Below, one piece after another: positions 1 to 8,966 of a stretch of DNA of 64,000 nucleotides. The DNA is taken from assembly GCA_029560815.1 (NCBI GenBank), contig JAKQKF010000396.1, positions 1 to 64,000 on the forward strand, in the 5' to 3' direction. The translations under genes and the position numbers were made by a program. The first letter of the stretch is position 1, and each line of letters opens with the position of its first letter. Under the pieces are notes generated by a model that searched no databases, was not told the DNA's origin, and saw only the letters and a list, made by a program, of their open reading frames with translations. Origin of the DNA: a bacterium. Its GTDB lineage: Bacteria; KSB1; UBA2214.

Positions 1-917
1 ATGGTTGTCACCTGGTCCATCAGTTCCCAGGGGAGGTTCATATCTTCGCGTGGACGCAGATTGGCGGTGCAGTCGATGGCAATGACAATATCCGCTCCCA
101 TGGCCCTGGTCTCCTCGACGGGGAGGTTGTCGAGCAGGCCGCCATCGACGAGCAGGGAGTTATTGTACTCCACGGGCATGAGCAGAAGCGGCACCGCGAT
201 GGAGGCGCGCATCGCTTCGATCAGGTTGCCCTGCTCCAGCACGATCTTGCTGCCGGTGAGCAGATCGGTGGTCTGGATTTTGATGGGTACCCGCAGGCGG
301 CTGAAATCAGATTCGTGCAGGGGGGCGTTGAGATAGAGATCGGTCAGGGTGTTGGTCAACTTCTGACCCGGGGTGACAGCCTCCGGCAGGTAGAATTTCC
401 AGTTTGCCAGCCGCAGCTGAAGAATGGCCCGGCTCTGCATTTGTTTTTCCGCCAGGAACTGGCTGGCCCGGCTGGGGGAATCATTGAGCAGATCGCCGAG
501 GTCGAGCTTTTCGACGATCGCCCAGAGTTCTTCCGGTGAATACCCCGAGGCGTAGAGCCCGCCGATGATGGATCCGATGCTGGTTGCGCCGATAAAGTCG
601 ATGGGGATATTGTGATCGGTCAGGGTCTGGAGAACACCGATGTGGGCGATTCCGCGCAGACCACCGCCGCTGAGGGCCAGACCCACCTTGGGGCCGTCGC
701 TCTTTTGCTCCGGGACCAGAGCGAAGGGGGCCTCAACGGGTTCACGCGGCAGCGAGACGGTGAGCAGGCGCTGAGGCCAGGCGGCCGTTGCGGCGGAGAG
801 GGAGAAGGCGACAAGGAGCCATCGTCTTGCGAAGGCTCCTGCTGCAAGAAATCGCCTGGTCGCTCTGTGCGTTGATCGCTTGTACATGGGCATGGCGGTT
901 GGTGAGAGCTTCTCCAT
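1..917 (-). CDS. Patatin-like phospholipase, 3'-truncated by window edge
   Basis: Predicted secreted serine lipid hydrolase of the patatin/RssA family, using a Ser-Asp dyad. The reading frame is open from an ATG at 917 (alternatives 893 and 887) to the window edge, about 305 residues. It shows a cleavable signal peptide (hydrophobic core around residues 33-47), the oxyanion motif SGGGLRG near residue 83, the nucleophile region GATSIGSIIGG near 111 and the catalytic-Asp motif VDGGLLDN near 258. The usual GTSxG elbow is swapped to ATSIG. Signal peptide plus patatin domain is typical of outer-membrane patatins that carry a POTRA/beta-barrel C-terminus, but that part lies outside the window. No strong Shine-Dalgarno (SD) sequence separates the possible starts. 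Confidence 0.88.
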   Translation of the reverse strand, partial: MEKLSPTAMPMYKRSTHRATRRFLAAGAFARRWLLVAFSLSAATAAWPQRLLTVSLPREPVEAPFALVPEQKSDGPKVGLALSGGGLRGIAHIGVLQTLTDHNIPIDFIGATSIGSIIGGLYASGYSPEELWAIVEKLDLGDLLNDSPSRASQFLAEKQMQSRAILQLRLANWKFYLPEAVTPGQKLTNTLTDLYLNAPLHESDFSRLRVPIKIQTTDLLTGSKIVLEQGNLIEAMRASIAVPLLLMPVEYNNSLLVDGGLLDNLPVEETRAMGADIVIAIDCTANLRPREDMNLPWELMDQVTT

Positions 918-1147
918 CGGGGAGCTGATAATTCTGAAGAGGCGGCCAATTAATAAACAAGGTGCAAGCCAGTCCAAAAATCTGCAGGGAACAGGCGCCG
1001 CACCTTGATCGTAAAAAGTACTCCAATAGCTAATATATCAAAGCAGCGGGGCAAAAGCAACAGCAAAATGGGAGAACAGGGCTTGGAAAAAGTACGGCTA
1101 ATGTCCTTTTTCTGGGAGCAGTCGGCCGCTGCCCGGGCGGCCCGCCG

Positions 1148-1729
1148 GTGTGGCCGGCGCATTCATCCGGGAGCAGGCCTTTGAACGGGTTGACGACGCG
1201 GAGGCTGAGCGCCATGGCCCTGATGACCGCGCTCACCGCTTTCGGATCGCTGCTGCGGATCCCTTTTTATCCGGTGCCGCTCTCGCTGCAGAGTCTCTTC
1301 CCCCTGCTGGCCGGAGCGTTCTTTCCGCCCAGGGCGGCGGCCGGCACACAGGCGGCCTATCTGGTACTGGGATTGCTGGGGCTGCCGCTCTTCAGCCAGG
1401 GCGGCGGCATGGCCTACCTTTTCCAGCCCACCTTTGGTTATCTTCTCGCCATGCCCCTGACTGCGGCCCTTGTCGCGCGCGGCCTGGCGACTGTGGCCCG
1501 TCCGCCGTCGATGCGCGCGCTTGCGCTGGTGATGGCCCTGGGGGCGCTTTTTTTGCTTGTCTTTGGGACTTTATGGTTGTATTTTTCTTTTACATGGATC
1601 ACCGGCAAACCCATGCCGTTTATGCAGGCGGTGGTGGCCGGACTGCTTTTGTTCGTTCCGGGAGAGAGCATCAAGGTTGCGATAGCCCTCCTGGTGATAA
1701 AGAAATTTAAATTTCTGCTGCGATCATAG
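1148..1729 (+). CDS. bioY: BioY family biotin transporter S component
   Basis: Membrane substrate-binding (S) subunit of an energy-coupling-factor transporter for biotin. The 193-residue product has about six hydrophobic segments and BioY hallmarks: TRRLSAMALMTALTAFG at the start of the first helix, IPFYPVPLSLQSL, and the loop GLPLFSQGGGMAYLFQPTFG. Length fits the family. The longest frame starts at GTG 1148. A TTG at 1181, preceded by GGGAG at a 7-nt spacing, gives a start closer to homologues and may be the real one. No EcfA/EcfT genes are in the window, so it either shares a distant energizing module or acts alone. The BadF-type kinase follows 13 bp downstream, so the two may be co-transcribed. 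Confidence 0.93.
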   Translation: MWPAHSSGSRPLNGLTTRRLSAMALMTALTAFGSLLRIPFYPVPLSLQSLFPLLAGAFFPPRAAAGTQAAYLVLGLLGLPLFSQGGGMAYLFQPTFGYLLAMPLTAALVARGLATVARPPSMRALALVMALGALFLLVFGTLWLYFSFTWITGKPMPFMQAVVAGLLLFVPGESIKVAIALLVIKKFKFLLRS

Positions 1730-1742
1730 AGGAGAAAAGAGC

Positions 1743-2714
1743 ATGGCAAAGCGGATTATCGGACTGGATGGCGGGGGCACCAAAACTCTGGGTGTCATGA
1801 TCGACGAGACCGGCCAGCTTCTGGCGCGCGCCAGCGGCGACTCGTCCAATATTCAGGCCATCGGAGCGGAGCGCCTGGGCGAGAGCCTGTCCGCGCTGGT
1901 CGCCGAGTTGACCGCCAACGCCGGCTGTACGCCGGGTGAGGTTGATCATCTCTATGCCGGTCTGGCGGGTGCCGGAAGGCCGGCGGACCGCGAGGCGATC
2001 TCAGCCCAGGTCACAAGCCGCGGTCTGGCGCGGAATCATACGATCGATACCGACGCTTCGGCCGCCCTCGCGGGCGCCTTCGGCGGTGGACCGGGCATCA
2101 TCGTCATCTCTGGAACGGGTTCCATTTGTTTCGGCAAGGATGAGAAAGGCACGCTCTACCGCTGCGGGGGGTGGGGTTTCAAACTGGGGGACGAGGGAAG
2201 CGGTTATTACATCGGACAGCAGGCGCTGATCGCGGCCCTGAAAGATCTGGATGGACGCGGTCCAAAAACCGTGCTCAGGAGCCACTATGAAAAACGCTAC
2301 GATCTGGCCAGCATCGATCTGATCATCTCCCAGATCTACTCCGACAAGATCGACCGGACTGAGGTCGCCAGCAATGCGCCGGCGGTCTTTGCGGCTGCAG
2401 AGGAGGGGGACGATGCGGCACGACAGATCATCGAAAACGCCGGCAGGGAGATCGGAAAATTGGTCGCCGGGGCGGCCAGGCGCATGGGCCGTGAGGGGGG
2501 TGAAGTTTCCGTCGCCCTGATCGGCAGTATTTTCAATCAGCGCGATGTGCTCATGCCCTTCATGCGCGAAGAGGCTTTGCGCGTGGTGCGGAAAGCGGCT
2601 TTTATCGAGCCCCGTTTCGAGCCCGCCATCGGCTCCTGCATTATGGGGCTGCAGAAAGAGGGCGTCGAGATCAGCCCCGGATTGCTCGCTCGTCTTGAAA
2701 AAGCCCTCGCTTGA
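1743..2714 (+). CDS. BadF/BadG-type ATPase, N-acetylglucosamine kinase-like
   Basis: Cytoplasmic sugar kinase of the ASKHA fold, closest in style to N-acetylglucosamine kinases (NagK, BadF/BadG/BcrA/BcrD Pfam family). The phosphate-1 motif IIGLDGGGTKTLGV is at residues 5-18, the second phosphate/catalytic stretch IVISGTGSICFG follows near 120, and GDEGSGYYIG near 150 is a typical substrate loop. At 323 residues it is full length. The most likely role is phosphorylation of recovered amino sugars (GlcNAc or anhydro-sugars) for cell-wall recycling, but the sugar cannot be read from sequence. The start ATG has GGAG about 10 nt upstream. The stop codon lies inside a terminator hairpin shared with convergent deoC. 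Confidence 0.9.
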   Translation: MAKRIIGLDGGGTKTLGVMIDETGQLLARASGDSSNIQAIGAERLGESLSALVAELTANAGCTPGEVDHLYAGLAGAGRPADREAISAQVTSRGLARNHTIDTDASAALAGAFGGGPGIIVISGTGSICFGKDEKGTLYRCGGWGFKLGDEGSGYYIGQQALIAALKDLDGRGPKTVLRSHYEKRYDLASIDLIISQIYSDKIDRTEVASNAPAVFAAAEEGDDAARQIIENAGREIGKLVAGAARRMGREGGEVSVALIGSIFNQRDVLMPFMREEALRVVRKAAFIEPRFEPAIGSCIMGLQKEGVEISPGLLARLEKALA

Positions 2715-2727
2715 GGGCTTTTTTTTC
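2698..2727. terminator. Bidirectional rho-independent terminator
   Basis: AAAGCCCTC / GAGGGCTTT stem with a short loop, followed by T8 on the plus strand and T5 on the minus strand. It lies between two convergent genes and contains the stop codon of the kinase gene, while the deoC stop is at 2726-2728. Confidence 0.9.
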
Positions 2728-3433
2728 AGGGATGTGCCAGTTTCATCGCTTCGATGATGGCCACGCCCGAGCTGGTGCCGATACGGTTGGCCCCGGCAAC
2801 GATCATCGCCCGCGCCGCCGGCAGATCGCGAACTCCGCCGGAAGCCTTGACACCGAGGGCCTCTCCAACGCAGCGACGCATGAGGACGATGTCAGCCTCC
2901 GTGGCTCCGGACTTGCCGAATCCCGTCGATGTCTTGACAAAATGAGCCCCGGCCGACCGGGCGAGATCGCACGCGGCGATCTTTTCTTCTTCAGTGAGCA
3001 GGCAGGTCTCAAGGATCACCTTGACCATGGCGGGTGCAGCCGCCTCAACGACTCCGGCGATATCCTGCAGGACCAGCGCCGAAAAGCCCGATTTTAGCCA
3101 GCCGGCGTTGAGCACCATGTCGATCTCGGTGGCGCCGTTGCCGACCGCTCTGCGGGCCTCCTCCGCCTTGTCTTCCGGCATGATGCTGCCCAGCGGAAAA
3201 CCGACGACCGAGCAGAGACCGACCCCCGCTCCCTGCAGATGTTCAGCGCAAAAGCGCACCCATGCGGGATTTACACAGACGGTGGCGAAACGGTAGATCA
3301 CCGCTTCGGAACAGAGCTGTTCGAACTGGGTGGCAACCGCCTCGGGTTTGAGGAGTGTGTGATCGATCAGGCCGGCCAGTGCCGCGGGGGTCAGGCTGGC
3401 GGGATCGGGAGGAATAGCAGCGCTTCGGTTCAT
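2726..3433 (-). CDS. deoC: Deoxyribose-phosphate aldolase
   Basis: Cleaves 2-deoxyribose-5-phosphate to glyceraldehyde-3-phosphate and acetaldehyde in deoxynucleoside catabolism. The class I TIM-barrel signatures are present: IDHTLLKPEA near the N-terminus, CVNPAWV, the Schiff-base lysine in FVKTSTGFGKSGAT, and KASGGVRD with the proton-relay Lys. I chose the ATG at 3433 (235 residues) because AGAGG sits 7-8 nt upstream. The longer open frame to 3565 overlaps the preceding gene and adds unrelated sequence. It is the second gene after the phosphoglycerate-mutase-like gene, 10 bp apart, so both likely come from the promoter at 4238-4266. Confidence 0.97.
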   Translation of the reverse strand: MNRSAAIPPDPASLTPAALAGLIDHTLLKPEAVATQFEQLCSEAVIYRFATVCVNPAWVRFCAEHLQGAGVGLCSVVGFPLGSIMPEDKAEEARRAVGNGATEIDMVLNAGWLKSGFSALVLQDIAGVVEAAAPAMVKVILETCLLTEEEKIAACDLARSAGAHFVKTSTGFGKSGATEADIVLMRRCVGEALGVKASGGVRDLPAARAMIVAGANRIGTSSGVAIIEAMKLAHP

Positions 3434-3443
3434 GTTTACCTCT

Positions 3444-4196
3444 CTAGTGTGCCGGGGCCAGTTTGCCTGCATGGGCGAGCAGGAGGGGGAGAAGCTCCGC
3501 GGTGCGGAGCGTGCCGAGGGCACCGGCATTACAGGCGATTTCATCGAAAGTTTGGACCATGTCATAGCGCGCTGTAGACGCCTGGATCAGCAGGGGAACC
3601 GGATGCCAGCTGATCGCGCCCAGAGCGCTGGGGCAGGAATGGTCGCCGCAGACGGACACGACGGCCGGAGCGGGTTCCAGAAGCCGCGGGATCAGACGGT
3701 CGAACTCCTCGACCGCCTTGATCTTTTCATAGTAACCGCCTGCCAGTCCCTCTTTTTCGGGTGCGGCATAATGGATGATGATAAAATCATGTGTGGGGAG
3801 CTCGGCGCACGCCCGGTCGGTCAGCTCCGACGGCGCATCGGAGGAAGCGATGGCAGCGATGCCCGCTTCCGCGAAGATACGGAGATAATCCGGGGAGGAG
3901 GAGAGGGCGCAGCTCTTGAGGCCGAGCCCGCCCTTCCAGTCGGGAGCCTGCTCCAGCTGCCATCCGAGCAGCCTTTTCAGGGCTGCGTTCTCCGCCGGGG
4001 TTACCCCCGGAGCGGCCGGCATGAGCAGGCCGCACACCGATTTACGCGCCAGGGCGTTGAGATGGGGGTGATGCGCCTGCTGCAGTTCCGTGAGCAGGTT
4101 GGGGCCGGACTGGATGCCGCCGACGCCGCCGAGCAGGATAAGGACGATTTTTTCGTCGTTTTTCCGGACAAGAGGCAGAATATCTTGGAAGGTCAT
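3444..4196 (-). CDS. Degenerate cofactor-independent phosphoglycerate-mutase-like protein (ApgM type)
   Basis: 250 residues related to the archaeal-type phosphoglycerate mutase/alkaline phosphatase superfamily, but strongly reduced. Family resemblance is seen in KIVLILLGGVGGI near residue 16, a PGVTPAENAALKRLLGW segment where the phospho-Ser region should be, KSCALSSSPDYLRIFAEAGI near 95, and CGDHSCPSALGAISWHPVP near 202. The first metal Asp (normally LDGLGD) is Gly. The usual DxxGH metal motif is replaced by PEKEGLAGG. Family members are about 400 residues, so roughly 150 are missing. It may be a pseudoenzyme or a different phosphatase; phosphopentomutase-like activity for the deoC substrate is only a guess. 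A complete gpmI is divergent next door. Confidence 0.75.
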   Translation of the reverse strand: MTFQDILPLVRKNDEKIVLILLGGVGGIQSGPNLLTELQQAHHPHLNALARKSVCGLLMPAAPGVTPAENAALKRLLGWQLEQAPDWKGGLGLKSCALSSSPDYLRIFAEAGIAAIASSDAPSELTDRACAELPTHDFIIIHYAAPEKEGLAGGYYEKIKAVEEFDRLIPRLLEPAPAVVSVCGDHSCPSALGAISWHPVPLLIQASTARYDMVQTFDEIACNAGALGTLRTAELLPLLLAHAGKLAPAH

Positions 4197-4237
4197 GAGA
4201 ATAATCCCGGCTTGAAGTAGATGAAATTTGTCGCACC

Positions 4238-4266
4238 AAGATAAACTATTTTGGCAATTTTATCAA
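4238..4266 (-). promoter_or_regulatory. Promoter for the PGM-like gene and deoC
   Basis: Minus-strand TTGATA, 17-bp spacer, TATCTT. The predicted start of transcription is about 35 nt before the ATG at 4196. One of the TTG-N17-TAnnTT set seen across the window. Confidence 0.65.
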
Positions 4267-4343
4267 TTATTTTGTTGCAGATGCCGCCCTTGGCGCGAAG
4301 AAGGACTTTTTATTTACCCGGCTTTTTGCTATTTTAATCTCTC

Positions 4344-4372
4344 TTGTGAATCAAGGCAACGGACAATATTCT
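4344..4372 (+). promoter_or_regulatory. Possible gpmI promoter
   Basis: TTGTGA, 17-bp spacer, TATTCT. The predicted transcript start is only about 8 nt before the gpmI ATG, so the mRNA would have a very short leader that removes the GAAAGG ribosome-binding site. An alternative upstream TATTTT (4330-4335) has a poor -35. Confidence 0.35.
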
Positions 4373-4386
4373 GAAAGGTTGATCAT

Positions 4387-6018
<1,632 letters not shown>

Positions 6019-6052
6019 GCCGCCTCCACGTATGCGGTTATTCCTGTATAGC

Positions 6053-6091
6053 AAAAAGCCTCTCCGGTCCATGGACCAGAGAGGCTTTTTT
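6053..6091. terminator. Bidirectional terminator between gpmI and tkt
   Basis: AAAAAGCCTCTC pairs with GAGAGGCTTTTTT, and an inner palindrome GGTCC/GGACC extends the stem. A T-tract on both strands serves both convergent genes. Confidence 0.93.
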
Positions 6092-6107
6092 AATGCAGAC
6101 AGCGGGT

Positions 6108-8027
6108 CTACCGGTTGAGGGCGGCCTTGACCGTGCGGGCCAGGTTTTCGGGATCAAGCCCCTGGCTGCGGTAGAGTTCGTCGGGGAGGCCCGAGCTGCC
6201 GTAGCGCGTGACGCCCAGTTTGATCAATCTGGTGGAGAGTCCGGCATCAGCCAGGGCGTTGGCCACTGCGCTGCCCAGGCCGGTGCGGATATGGTGGTCT
6301 TCATAGGTCACGATCAGTCCGGTTTGTGCCGCCAGGGCGAGGGCCTTTATATCAGGGTCCGATGGACAGGCCAGCGAGAGCACCATGACCTCGATGCCTT
6401 CGGCCTTAAGTAATTCCCAGGCCTTGACCGCACGGCCGACCATCCCGCCCATGGCGATGATGGCTCCCCTGGCGCCTGTACGGATCAGATCGGCCTTGCC
6501 GTAGACGAAGGAGTAGCCGCTGCCATAAAAGGGCTCGCCCGCTTCGTTGAGCACCATACCCATCTTGGAGCGTCCCATGGCGAGGAGAAAATTGCCGGGA
6601 GTGGCGGAGATGTAGCGGGTCGCCCGGTCGGTCTGGTTGGGATCGGCCGGAACGATGACCTTGAAGCCGAAGAGATTCTGAAAGACGCCGACGTAATCGA
6701 TGCACTGATGGGTCTTGCCGTCCTCGCCGACATCGAGGCCGACGTGGGTGCAGACCACCTTGTAATTGGTGCCGTTGATATCGTTGAGGCGATGCTGGTT
6801 GAAGGTTTCGGCGACGCCGAAGACGCCAAAGTCGGCCCAGTAGGTGAGAACCCCTTCGGCCGAGCAAGCACCCGCAACGGCGGCAGTATTGTGCTCCTGG
6901 ATGCCGCTCTGGAAAAAGAGCTCAGGGTAATTTTTGGCGATATTGGTGGTCTTGACTGAGGGAGCGAGGTCGCAGTCGAAAACCGCAATGGGGAGGCGTC
7001 CCTGGTTGGCGGCGACGATATCGTCGAGGGCGTTTCCCCAGCCGCTGCGGTTATCGTTCTTTTCGGCAGCCCCATAGGTGCGCGGGATGCCGGGGTCGGC
7101 CACGGCTGCGAGGGGGGCTCTTTCGGCGAGTGCAACGGTCGGATTGTGCGTTTTGCGGCGTTCCGCGAGGGCATCGAGATCATCCGGCAGGCCCAGGAGG
7201 TTCAGGGCTTTACGGCACTCCTCGAGAGGCAGGGCCTGTCCATGCCATTTGTGGTCGTTTTCCATAAAGGGCACACCCTTGCTCATCACAGTATGGGCGA
7301 GGATCATCACCGGCGCCGGCAGGCTGTGGGCCTTACGGATCGCCTGGTAGATGGCCTGATAATCGTGGCCGTCGATTTCGATGACCTGCCAGCCATCGGC
7401 CTCCCAGCCTGCGCGGATCTGCTGCGGCATCACCTTCTCGATGGCGCCGCTGATCTGGAGACGGTTATAGTCGACAAAAACGGTGGCATTGGTAAAACCG
7501 TACTTGACAGCGAAGCGGCGGGCCTCTCCGATCTGACCTTTTTGCTGCTCCCCGTCGCCCATAAAGCCGTAGAGCTGGACCTTGTGGCCCTGCAGTCTGG
7601 CGCCGAGGCCGAGGCCAAGCAGCGCGCTGAGCCCCTGACCGAGATTGCCGGTGCCCCATTCGACCCCGGGCACCTCACGCTCGACATGCCCTTCGAACGG
7701 CGAGTTGGTCTGACGGAAATGGGCCACGGCGTCTTCGATCCTGAAAAAGCCGAGGCGTCCGAGCGCGGAAAAGACCCCCGGGGAGGTGTGACCATGGCTG
7801 GTGACGATCCGGTCGCGTCCGGGAGCGAAGGGATCCCCGGGATCGACGTTGGCCATTGCGAAGACAGTCAGATAGAAATCGATGGAGGACATGCTGCCGC
7901 CGGGATGACCACTGGCCGCCAGGGTGGTCATTTTGAGAATATCGCCACGGCACTGGCGGGCGAGCGTCTGCAACTCCTGAAGGGTCGCTTGCGAAAGTTG
8001 TTCCTGGGTGAAGGTTCTCTCTATCAT
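6108..8027 (-). CDS. tkt: Transketolase
   Basis: Thiamine-diphosphate enzyme moving two-carbon ketol units in the pentose phosphate pathway. The 639-residue chain carries the N-terminal TPP domain (SGHPGGSMSS near 40, HGHTSPGVF near 78, GDGEQQKGQIGEARRFA near 157 with the Mg/TPP-binding GDGx27-30N region), the pyrimidine-binding domain (QSGIQEHNTAAVAGACS near 380, where Glu activates TPP, and HVGLDVGEDGKTHQ) and the C-terminal domain. The ATG at 8027 follows AGGAG at 8 nt spacing. It stands alone, divergent from the kinase-regulator pair. It supplies the pentose/triose link that deoC and gpmI also touch. Confidence 0.97.
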   Translation of the reverse strand: MIERTFTQEQLSQATLQELQTLARQCRGDILKMTTLAASGHPGGSMSSIDFYLTVFAMANVDPGDPFAPGRDRIVTSHGHTSPGVFSALGRLGFFRIEDAVAHFRQTNSPFEGHVEREVPGVEWGTGNLGQGLSALLGLGLGARLQGHKVQLYGFMGDGEQQKGQIGEARRFAVKYGFTNATVFVDYNRLQISGAIEKVMPQQIRAGWEADGWQVIEIDGHDYQAIYQAIRKAHSLPAPVMILAHTVMSKGVPFMENDHKWHGQALPLEECRKALNLLGLPDDLDALAERRKTHNPTVALAERAPLAAVADPGIPRTYGAAEKNDNRSGWGNALDDIVAANQGRLPIAVFDCDLAPSVKTTNIAKNYPELFFQSGIQEHNTAAVAGACSAEGVLTYWADFGVFGVAETFNQHRLNDINGTNYKVVCTHVGLDVGEDGKTHQCIDYVGVFQNLFGFKVIVPADPNQTDRATRYISATPGNFLLAMGRSKMGMVLNEAGEPFYGSGYSFVYGKADLIRTGARGAIIAMGGMVGRAVKAWELLKAEGIEVMVLSLACPSDPDIKALALAAQTGLIVTYEDHHIRTGLGSAVANALADAGLSTRLIKLGVTRYGSSGLPDELYRSQGLDPENLARTVKAALNR

Positions 8028-8057
8028 GTGATTTTCTCCTGGTCTGTATTCAGGGGG

Positions 8058-8086
8058 AAGATATTAAAATAATGCATCTTATGCAA
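8058..8086 (-). promoter_or_regulatory. tkt promoter
   Basis: Minus-strand TTGCAT, 17-bp spacer, TATCTT, with the predicted transcript start about 25 nt upstream of the tkt ATG. Same layout and same -10 as the promoter at 4238-4266. Confidence 0.6.
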
Positions 8087-8130
8087 GGCAAAACATGCAG
8101 AGGCGCCGGCCCGTTCAGGGGGATTTTCAA

Positions 8131-8159
8131 TTGCGAATCAGGGCCCTTTTTGCTAACTT
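8131..8159 (+). promoter_or_regulatory. Promoter for histidine kinase/NtrC-type operon
   Basis: TTGCGA, 17-bp spacer, TAACTT on the plus strand, about 50 nt before the kinase ATG at 8210. It lies back to back with the tkt promoter. Confidence 0.55.
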
Positions 8160-8209
8160 GAAAGGATGGAAGCCAAAAACAGTACTTCAGGCAGTGAGGG
8201 AGATCAGTC

Positions 8210-8962
8210 ATGTCCGATGAGAAAGAGGCCATTGCAGGGGAGATGGGCGAGCCGCCACTGCGCGACGCTCTGTTTCAGGCGGAAAAGATGCACGCCATGA
8301 GCACGCTCGCGCCCGGTTTCATCCATGATGCAGGTACGCCCCTGATGGCCATCTCTTCGCTCTCGCAATTTCTCGGGGAGAAGAGCGGTGATCCCCAGGT
8401 CAAGGAAAACCTGCGGCAGATTGGGCGGTCTGTGGACCAGTTGACGCAAATTCTCCGCACAATCGCCGATTTTTCCCGGCCGATCCGCACCGGTCAGGAG
8501 ACGGTCTATCTCAACAGCCTGATCATGGAAGCGGTGCGCATCGTCAAACATGACCGCCGGCTCAAGTATCGTGAGGTGGGCACCGAACTGGAGGCGGCGA
8601 TCCCCCAGGTGTCGGCCAACCCCGACCAGCTCTTGCAGGTGATCATCTCGCTCTGCCTGAACGCAGCCGATGCCCTCGAGACCGTGCCGGCCGGCACCCT
8701 GACGCTCAAATCATGGCAGGATGGCGACAAGGTCCATCTGGCCGTAAAGGACAGCGGGACCGGGATCCCCCTTGCGGATCAGTCCGCTCTTTTCGCCCCC
8801 TGGTTCACGACCAAAGGGAGCAGGGGGAGCGGCCTGGGTCTTTTTCTCAGCCGCTCCATTATCACCGCCCATGGCGGGACGATAGGAATCGTGAGCGATC
8901 CGGGTAAAGGAACCTGTGTTGAGATCGTTCTGCCGGCCCTCGCCGCAGAGAGAGGAGCGTGA
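8210..8962 (+). CDS. Soluble (sensorless) histidine kinase, NtrB-like core
   Basis: 250-residue kinase made only of dimerization and catalytic domains. There is no membrane segment or recognizable sensor. The H-box is GFIHDAGTPL with phospho-acceptor His39 followed by Asp instead of the usual Glu. The N-box is SLCLNAADAL near 146, G1 is DSGTGIP near 183 and G2 is GSGLGLFLSRSII near 204. This family pairs with sigma-54 regulators, and the NtrC-type gene begins 4 bp downstream, so they form a two-component operon. The signal may come from a partner protein or from about 25 N-terminal residues of unknown role. An AGGGAG SD precedes the ATG. Confidence 0.92.
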   Translation: MSDEKEAIAGEMGEPPLRDALFQAEKMHAMSTLAPGFIHDAGTPLMAISSLSQFLGEKSGDPQVKENLRQIGRSVDQLTQILRTIADFSRPIRTGQETVYLNSLIMEAVRIVKHDRRLKYREVGTELEAAIPQVSANPDQLLQVIISLCLNAADALETVPAGTLTLKSWQDGDKVHLAVKDSGTGIPLADQSALFAPWFTTKGSRGSGLGLFLSRSIITAHGGTIGIVSDPGKGTCVEIVLPALAAERGA

Positions 8963-8966
8963 GGCG

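Noticed and set aside
918..1147. Promoter for bioY or the patatin gene
   Set aside because: No TTG-N17-TAnnTT match on either strand. The nearest minus-strand case has a 15-bp spacer (TTGATA-N15-TACTTT), so I did not call it.
1150..1710. 186-residue ORF overlapping bioY in another frame
   Set aside because: No hydrophobic segments or motifs, while the bioY frame has the full family pattern.
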